This document shows positions 57,201 to 64,000 of a stretch of 64,000 nt of DNA, piece by piece; position 1 is the stretch's first letter; every line of letters begins with the position of its first letter. Source of the DNA: Agroathelia rolfsii (Eukaryota; Basidiomycota; Agaricomycetes; Amylocorticiales; Amylocorticiaceae). The notes beneath the pieces were generated by a model. The model made no database searches. It was not told where the DNA came from and saw only the letters and a program-made list of their open reading frames with translations. The position numbers and the translations under genes were made by a program. Location of the stretch: contig JABRWF010000005.1 in assembly GCA_018343915.1 (NCBI GenBank), positions 841,001-905,000 on the forward strand, given 5' to 3'.

Positions 57201-58595
57201 CCCCTCTGTGAACGTCTGTGTACGCTCGACGACCCACGTGGGGCATGAGGCGCCGCGCAGGGCATCTTTAACCTCGCCGCGGAGGGACTTGATGAGCGCC
57301 TTGCCGAGATCCTTGCGCGCGATGCGGCGGTTGATCGCGAATGCGCCTACGGTGATACCAGCTTGGTCTGCTGTCGTATCTGCATGAGCAGGCTGTTGAT
57401 GCTGGGATGTAGTCTGTTGTTGAGAGGCTGCGGGAGGGAGGGATGCCGATGTAGATGAGGGGGACGAGAGGGTCGCCGATGTTGGCGCGCGGCCGAAGAG
57501 GGAGGCGAAACGTGACGCGGTCGAGCTCGCTGTTGGCGCGGATGGGCGAGTGCCTGGGCGGGGTGGTAATGGCGGTTTCGATGGTGATCCTACTCCCGTA
57601 GATGAAGTCGATGAAAGTCGGGGCGGAAGAGGCAGAGATGTGGTATGTGATGGAAGCGTATAGCTTGGGTATGTCGATGGTGTGGGTAGGAGTGGTAAAG
57701 GTGGTAAGATAGATAGAGTCGATGCACGCGTCGTAGGTGATAGGAGTGCCTGAAATACTTTGGTGCTTGGCGAGAGAGATGAACGAAATGTAAGCTGATG
57801 CTGTTGCTCATCCAAAATGCCGCGTAAACCTGAGAGAGTGACAATCTCCGTCGAAGAAGCATCATAGAGCACAACATGATCTTTCACGAACTCGGGCGTG
57901 ATGAGTTCATGATGACCATGGGCTTGATGCTCTAAAGGCAGCAGGAGTGTAGCCTACAAGTAATAGGGAGAAAACCCATGCATCAGTTACTCTAGTAGAT
58001 TACATGATGAATCGACAAGATGCACCTTTCCAGTCGAGATCGCAGACCAAATATCGTTCCATTCCTGCCTTGCGCTTGTTCCAGGGCCACCAGTAATAGC
58101 GGTAGCAGCAGCAGCACCTCCACCGGCGCCTTCACTGACGAGGCGCTCGAGCATCGCCCAACCAAGCATACCAGGGTCGAGGCCAATGTTCTGCGCCGCA
58201 GCCTTGAGAGCCATGAGCTGCAGCCGGCTCGCAGCATCGCCGCCATGGGTGTACTGCTGGTGCTGCTGTGGATTTTGCTGCATCGTGCCCATTGTCGTGC
58301 TCGCCGCCGTTGTGGGGCCAGCACGCTGCCGGGGCGTGTAGGGTACGTACTTGGGGGTCGAGGATTCGTCACGGGCGGCACCGACGCCGGTATTTGCCAT
58401 GCTGCTTAGACTGCTGCTGCTGTCACTAGCGGGAACTGCGGTCGCCGAGGACGAGAATGTGGTCGCTGTTGGCGTAGGGGACAGTAGTGGGTGGGCTGTC
58501 AAAGACTCGGTCGAGCCGATGCGGGGAACTTGGGAACTGCTGCTGCGTCCAAGCGACATGGATGGGAAGAGATGATCGCGTCTGTTTGTGCTCAT
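54215..58595 (-). CDS. VPS9-domain protein (Rab5-family GEF-like) with split VPS9 core
   Basis: Large multi-exon protein beginning MSTNRRDHLFPSMSLGRSSSS. A Ser/Ala/Gln-rich N-terminus leads to RLQLMALKAAAQNIG and DVVL-type blocks (FVKDHVVLYDAS), then a Pro/Ser-rich stretch. A helical region (NRRIARKDLGKALIKSLRGEVK) precedes RLFIMTSSDDASHDEALTSRIAALHMLDLNL and the VPS9 helix KLEACRSPTDKSAVLVAAHKIIV. About 160 acidic and low-complexity residues intervene (run of Glu/Asp around 55920-55990). The core resumes with LFPLLIFSAVKANPPHLVSHLLF and EREYCLVNLLAVVGFLENVDLQAL. VPS9 domains exchange nucleotide on Rab5/Rab21-type GTPases in endocytosis. The tail is Gln- and Asp/Glu-rich and ends MKALHLFE. 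Confidence 0.82.
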
Positions 58596-58855
58596 GGTGT
58601 AAACTGGGTGAACGATGTAGTATGTGCTTTGGGATTAGCTGAGAATGATGTTCATGAAGGCGCTAAGCAGAGAACGACGACGACAACGAGGAGCAGCAGC
58701 AGGAGCAATGATCATGACATTGGCCCTTGTTCCCTGACTTTCATCATCAGCATCATCACTCGGGCTCATACCTCATAATTTACATTCTATATTCAAAAAA
58801 TAATTCAAGGACTAGATAATACAACCTCGCCAACGATACGAATAACGCTCTCGTC
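58596..58855. promoter_or_regulatory. Divergent promoter region of VPS9-like and unknown genes
   Basis: A 260-nt gap between two start codons, with repeated CATCAT and AACGACGA-type stretches. No TATA box stands out. It should serve both genes. Confidence 0.45.
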
Positions 58856-60517
58856 ATGTCTGCCCGGTCGCCGTCAACGCCAACACTGCCGAATATCTTC
58901 ATCCCCTCACGCAGGGACCAGCAGATGGTGCCGCTACCATCACCCTCGCTCAAGGACAACGTAGGCAAGGCACGCCGTCAACAGTTTTCTGAATGGCTAC
59001 TGGATCACAAGGGATCTGATTTCCCCAGGTGAGCAACGAGCTGCACAGTTGTTGCTACGCATATAGTATTACAACGGCCAGTACCCAATCTGTCTCCCTT
59101 CCCTTATGCTCTGTGATCCGCACCCCATGCAAAACCAACCGAGCGACCGTTTTTCATTAAACATCCACTTAATTATGTGGCCTGGACTAGTGGGCGGCGG
59201 TAACAGTAGCGGAACAGCTTCATCACGATCATTTTGCAATGAACTAGTCCTCATGATGTCGATCATTCCATCCATAATTATGATTTATTATTATCAAAAA
59301 TTAAAAACACACAAATGAAAAAAAAAAACCCCCAAACAGTCTCCAGACCCTACGCGAGTTTAAGCCCGAGCCCGAGACAGCAGCGAGCGTCGCGAGCGAG
59401 ATCAAGGAGCGCAAGGAGCAGCAGCAACGCCTGATGGCCGAGTGGCTGTCGAATCAAGCGCGGGAGCGCCATAGGTTGGTGCACGACAGGTATCTGGCCA
59501 GAGTACAAGGTGGCCTCCAGTACACGGGTAACATCCCAGAAGCGGATGCCGAGCGCGAGGTAAGTCAAAAGATAACAAGGATAACATCCCCATGTACATG
59601 TGCAAAGCATGTAAAGAGATCGCCGTGTTTTAGATGTTGTGGATGGTCAGGTCTAGTTTCAGAAGCGTATGTCCTCATCAGAGGCGTTGCGCGTTCGTTC
59701 GTTAGGTGTTGCCAAGTGACAAGTTGCCCGTAGAGCGATACTTGTTGGATACTCTGCGCGATCTGCACGGCTTCTTCTCATGCAAAGTTGCCCTGTTGGC
59801 ACACACGATACACGACAACGAAAGATGATGGCGCTGATGGTGCCGATGATTACGCACAATATCTCCTCTCGCCTATCTCCATCTCACCTCCTTGTTTCTC
59901 TCTCTCCCTCTCTTGTCATCTTCTTGAATCTAACGACCCACCACATATCAATGTTTCCAGATGATCGATCGGTGGCGTGATCCTGCAGTATATGAACAAC
60001 ACTGGAAGGAAAACGACCGTCTATTAAGGGAGACAAACCAACGAACGCTGCGCGACCTCGAAGAAAAACAGAAAAAACTAGCAGAACAGGAAAAAATCAC
60101 TATTGCGCGCATGTTTCCTAGCAGCATCGCTGCGTTGTGGCGCATGACAGATCCGAGAGCACGTACGCGCGCCATGCGATTCCTAGTGGCCGATGAAGCG
60201 CGTCAGGAGCAATTTATGAAGGAATTCGGTTGGTCACGAGAGACGGTCAAACCGCTTAAGGAGGCGTATGATTCCGATGTGCGTATTCCTATTGAAAAAG
60301 GGGGTGGGAGGGAGGGACGCGGAGAACTTGCTCTCTTTCTCCCTGTTTCCCCTTTGATGATCAATAAGCTTTGTTGATGATGGTCATATGCTGACTTTCA
60401 TTTTTCATGCGTCTTGCCGCTCTATGAATCAATATTTAGATGGAGTTTCAGCAGGAGGTACAGGATAAGTTGAAAGCCACAGAGGCAAGGGATCCAAGAA
60501 GGAAGCCGACGACATGA
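58856..60517 (+). CDS. Unrecognised charged, coiled-coil-like protein
   Basis: I do not recognise this gene. It starts MSARSPSTPTLPNIFIPSRRD. Exon 1 (58856-59038) ends in an intron of about 300 nt. Exon 2 (59340-59559) encodes SLQTLREFKPEPET and a basic helical stretch, REVLPS following across the next intron. Downstream open pieces read KLPVERYLLDTLRDLHGFFSCKVALLAHTIHDNER and MIDRWRDPAVYEQHWKENDRLLRETNQRTLRDL. They are rich in Glu, Lys, Arg and Gln, as in alpha-helical coiled coils (LEEKQKKLAEQEK). The last exon ends ARDPRRKPTT at 60517. The junction near 59820-59960 is unresolved because no GT donor keeps both sides fully; AAA|GTTGCC near 59789 is one possibility. No signal peptide or membrane segment is seen. 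Confidence 0.6.
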
Positions 60518-61793
60518 GGCAGAACGCATATTGAATCAACTTTGTTAAATTATCTTTTCTTTTCATAATGAGGATGATCGGATACGTACACCCACATGCT
60601 CGGACTTGCTATGCAGTATCATCGATGGTGATTTAATTTAATCGGCCAAAGAATGAGCATATGTGCATATACGCCGAATTTTACAAGCATTGATAGGTTC
60701 AGCCAAGCGAGAAATTTTAGTGGTTGCATGGTGTTATTAGTATATGTAGACGTCATCAGCATGTGAACATGCGTGCATGTTGCGCGCATATATTACTCTC
60801 TTCTGGCGGGCCGCCCGAAGAACAATTTTCATGTGGTCGTGCTACATTATAGCCCAAGGAACCCAGAGTAATAACAGTATGCGAGGGGGGGGGGGGGGAA
60901 ACAGAATACACATATTGACCAATAGTTAGTTGCATAAGGGTGTAACTGTATTCAACAAAACAAAGTAATCATGACGACGACGAGAGTAATTAACAGTAGC
61001 ACGTGTAGGAATGGGAAAGTGTTTCTGAAGCAAGCCTAGAGTTGAGTGCCCATGTATACGCTTAGCCCAAATAGTCAGATTGGCGAAACACAGAGAAAGA
61101 GAACAAGAAAAAAAAATTAATACAAGGACTGCTCTGCACGTAGCTGGCTCACAGTGGCGATGGCCGCCGAGTCGGTGAGGCACAGCAGGAGACAACAAAA
61201 AGAACAGATGGACGGAGAAGAAAGGAGGGGATTGGATGATGGATGATGATGAACATGATGATGGTGATGATGGTGGTGGTGAGAGGTGCTGATGCTGGAT
61301 CTCGGTTGAGTATCATGTATACGGTGTGTACAGCCATGATGGACCATTAGGCAGTTTTCTTCGTCGCCGCCTCCGTTGTCGTCGTGGTGGGTATGCCGCT
61401 CGAGTGAGAGAGGATGAGGCTGACCGCATACACAGCAATTGTCATCGCATCTCGCATACGACACATGCACACAAGATTCCCTCGCCCTGATCAGATGTGC
61501 ACAAGCATCCTCCATCTGGTTTGCCGCAGGAGCTGTGCCGCCGTGTGTTTTGTTGTCGCTTGCGATTCCTAATCTGCGATTTGACCGTTGGCGAGTGTTA
61601 GTGTAGGGGAGAGAGGCAGCTAAACCCATGCCGCTCATGTCCATCGACGTCACGACGATCCTACCCGTCGGACTGTCCTTTGCACATATAAACCATCTCC
61701 TCCTCCTCCTCCTCATCCCTTCTGCATCCCACATCCTACCAGCTGTACTTCTCTCTCTTGCTCTTGATCATTTGATATTTCCCTCTGTACACT
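60518..61793. other. Large intergenic stretch with poly-G and CAT-rich tracts
   Basis: It contains a run of about 14 G at 60885-60898 and a GAT/GGT-rich tract near 61215-61300. A 205-residue minus-strand open frame (61117-61734) is His-rich because of that tract and shows no family likeness, so I do not call it. A CATATAAA element near 61685 may be the TATA box of the gene starting at 61794. Confidence 0.5.
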
Positions 61794-62304
61794 ATGGCCT
61801 ATGTATGTCATCGCCTAGGCTCCCCATTGCTCATACACTGACTCCCATCTGACAGAGCAACATCCCCGCTTGCATCCAAGAACTCCTAGACACAACCAAG
61901 GATCTACAGGCCGTCCTCAAGGACTGGTCCCGAAATCGCGCCTCAGAGACCATCGTCAGTGACGTCTACGTGCGCTTCGGCACTCAGTTCAATGCGACCG
62001 TCGACGCCTTCAGCGAATGCAACATCAACACGCGGTAAGCTGTCATCTATCCTTCACCGACATCCTCGACATCCCCTACTCCTTGCTCATACACACACAC
62101 AGGGACCTACATCGCATACCCAACGACCTGCGCCAAGTACTCGAGGAATGCTTGGGTGAAAATCCCTCGCCGCGCGTGTACGATGCCTTTGAGCCCCAGG
62201 TCCGCAAGCTCATCTTCGACATGCTCAACGGTCTACGCGCCAAGCAGCCCGATTACTGGCGTGCCGTAGGGATGTCGCGGCAGTCGCTCTCAGGATCGCC
62301 ATAA
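61794..62304 (+). CDS. Small unrecognised helical protein
   Basis: Three exons give about 130 aa. The first coding exon is only nine nucleotides (ATGGCCTAT), followed by a GTATGT intron. Exon 2 (from about 61857) encodes SNIPACIQELLDTTKDLQAVL and NRASETIVSDVYVRFGTQFNATVDAF. Exon 3 encodes RDLHRIPNDLRQVLEECLGENPSPRVYDAF, then KLIFDMLNGLRAKQPDYWRAV, ending SRQSLSGSP. The order and spacing of hydrophobic residues suggest a compact helical bundle. No signal peptide, membrane segment or catalytic motif is visible. The smooth exon joins and coherent amphipathic helices argue that it is a real gene; function is unknown. Confidence 0.7.
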
Positions 62305-62746
62305 ATCACCCTCCTTCATTCCATCCCGTTGAGTACCCACCACATCTTGAGGCCGGAGAGAGGGAATGTTCACGTTTAACACGACAACCGGAAGAACCGA
62401 ATTGGGCGATACCATAATTATGGTTATTATGACGAGGACAGCGGGGCCAACCTTTATCACCACCACCCTTTCGTTCATCTATTCTTCTTTTCTTACACTT
62501 GGCATTTCTGTTTTGTTTCGTTTCGATCATTTCGCCCGCCAGCGAGAAGACAAAGTGAGGGAAAAGGCAATAGCTGATTTTTGTATTTATTCATTTGACC
62601 TTTTCTTCTTCTTTGTTATGTTTGTATCGATAGACATTGATTCATACTTACACCTGTTCTCCTTTGTCGTGTAACACTCCTACTATTAACTTATTACCAT
62701 TTATCCCATTACCCATTCATGGATTTTTTTTCCCCAATGCTTTTCA
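62305..62746. other. Convergent intergenic region before the PARG-like gene
   Basis: T-rich, with TTTTTTTTCCCC near 62726 and no recognisable coding sequence. It should hold the 3' ends of the small helical protein gene and the PARG-like gene. Confidence 0.55.
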
Positions 62747-63979
62747 CTACGCGTTTGCATTCAACTTGACGTCTCTGAGAACTTGTTCAAAGACAGCAAA
62801 ATTATTTCCCCCATTGGACGGAGTACTGTAGATGGCGAATACGACACGCTTGAACCAGCCCTTGAACTCGGGATCAAGTAGGATCGTCTTCATCTCACGG
62901 GCAACGAGCTCCGGCGGACAAAGGTATGCACCGCATCCCATTGCACCTGCATGCGCGGCAGGATGATCGGTCCCGAAGAAGAAAAAAAGTTGAGCACGCA
63001 TTGTCAAGGAAAAAAGTTCCACAGCTAGGAAGACTAAGAGAAGAAGGGAAAAAAAAAAAGTCACCCATAGCGTCCTATACGCTATCGCAGACAGATCATC
63101 TTTTTTGTTTTGATAGGGAGGGAAAAAAAGAAAAGGATAATGATGTCACATAAGAAGAAATGTCATCTTACCCAGCACAAGATACTGCTGTCCATAATGG
63201 CCCGCCATACGATACACTAGCCTGATCTTACCCCTCAGATCATCAAGCACAGTCGTATCCTGAAACGTTACTTCTCCCGCAGCCGTGTTGGTGAGATCAG
63301 GATAGCGAGGCGCAGCGACAGTGATGACGGATACGACAAGGCGATCGTCAACTGCCAGCTCGGCGCAGTCGTGGTCGAGATCGTCCTTGAACACGACCAC
63401 GCCGGGCGAGTAGATGCCCGCTCGTGAGCTGGGACCGATGTTGGGCCAGGGATAGTACGATGGCTTGAGGGTCTCGTATAGGGTGGATGAGTAGCACAAA
63501 GCTTCTTCCTAACAAACAATAGACACCATCATCGTTAGCCTCATTCATAATTCGGGGGGCAATTAGATTTCCAAGAATAGTGAAGGGTAGTATTGATGTA
63601 CCGGTAAGAGACGGTGCACAGATGACAAAAAAAAACATCATTTCAAGTTGTCCCCTACCTGTGTCTTACTCAGACTGTGAATCCATCCCCCACCGGGTAT
63701 CACATCACTCGCTAGGTTGAGTACGGCAATCTGGCCCTGTACATCCGCTTTCCCTTCTCGCGCGGCGATCGACCTAGCGGCTGTAAATGCGTCCGCATTC
63801 ACGATATCCACAGCGGTCTCTCCATACCCAGGGGACTGGGCAGCGTTGAGAGGTGCGAGATCCTGTAGGGAGATGAACGTGGAGGAGCTCGACGCGCCGG
63901 GAGTGTTGGAGACGATGGATGCGGAGCGGTCGACGGTGTCGTTTGCGATTTGTTTTCGTTGTCCGAGTGTGAGAGGCAT
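62747..63979 (-). CDS. Microbial-type poly(ADP-ribose) glycohydrolase (TIGR02452/mPARG)
   Basis: Exons 63659-63979, 63172-63508 and 62747-62946 sum to 858 nt, 285 aa. The protein starts MPLTLGQRKQIANDTVDRS. NLASDVIPGGGW lies before the catalytic signature GGG-x(6-8)-QEE: PGGGWIHSLSKTQEEALCYSS, whose Glu pair performs hydrolysis in bacterial-type PARGs. VFKDDLDHDC, VSVITVAAPRYPD and the late LVLGAMGCGAYLCPPELVA block complete the macrodomain. The enzyme would remove poly(ADP-ribose), presumably in the nucleus or cytosol. An intron cuts the signature between TQ and EE, so unspliced reading would lose the catalytic residues. The C-terminus ends RDVKLNANA. The intron at 62947-63171 (225 nt) is long for this window. 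Confidence 0.92.
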
Positions 63980-64000
63980 TTCTTTGATTGTAGTGGATGT

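Noticed and set aside
61117..61734. 205-codon minus-strand frame with a poly-His stretch
   Set aside because: The His run comes from a CAT/CAC simple repeat; no conserved block, no clear promoter or splice pattern. A small lineage-specific gene cannot be excluded.

Overview
This window is nuclear DNA of a filamentous basidiomycete. Genes are close-packed on both strands and cut by many short GT-AG introns (about 50-65 nt). The gene set (WDR5, CDK7, NLE1, makorin, an ADA1-like SAGA subunit, a NACHT-WD40 protein, a GH28 polygalacturonase) is typical of Agaricomycetes. A plant-associated, Rhizoctonia-like fungus fits the mix of pectinase, NLR and tandem oxygenases, but that placement is inference. 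No tRNA, rRNA, CRISPR array, transposase or operon was found. Exon boundaries were read by hand; for several genes the phases were checked arithmetically.

Left part (1-11.3 kb): an aspartyl-tRNA synthetase fused to a DUF2156/MprF-type transferase (the sterol-aspartylating ErdS architecture), a secreted GH28 polygalacturonase with a 12-nt exon, then the APN2-type DNA repair nuclease and the ribosome-biogenesis zinc-finger protein BUD20, which diverge from a 70-bp shared promoter.

Duplicated block (11.5-22.9 kb): a tandem segmental duplication of a WDR5 - MFS transporter - CDK7 segment. Each flanking gene survives intact in one copy (WDR5 at the left edge, CDK7 at the right edge). Their partners at the central junction (a CDK7 fragment and a WDR5 copy) are pseudogenes. 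Both MFS transporters remain open, so the net outcome is a doubled transporter.

Centre (23.2-42.1 kb): a nucleoporin-like protein with four RanBP2 zinc fingers, a class B DnaJ protein, a STAND/NLR protein (C2-like, helical, NACHT, 14 WD40 repeats), an approximately 700-bp near-perfect foldback, and three tandem FAD monooxygenase paralogues, each with its own TATA-like box.

Right part (42.5-64 kb): small inverted repeats, Notchless/RSA4, a makorin-like ubiquitin ligase with a long polyQ tail, an ADA1/HFI1-like SAGA subunit, two decaying F-box-like paralogues around an AT-rich stretch with hairpins, a VPS9-domain protein whose VPS9 core is split by an acidic insertion, two unrecognised small genes, and a microbial-type PARG macrodomain protein.
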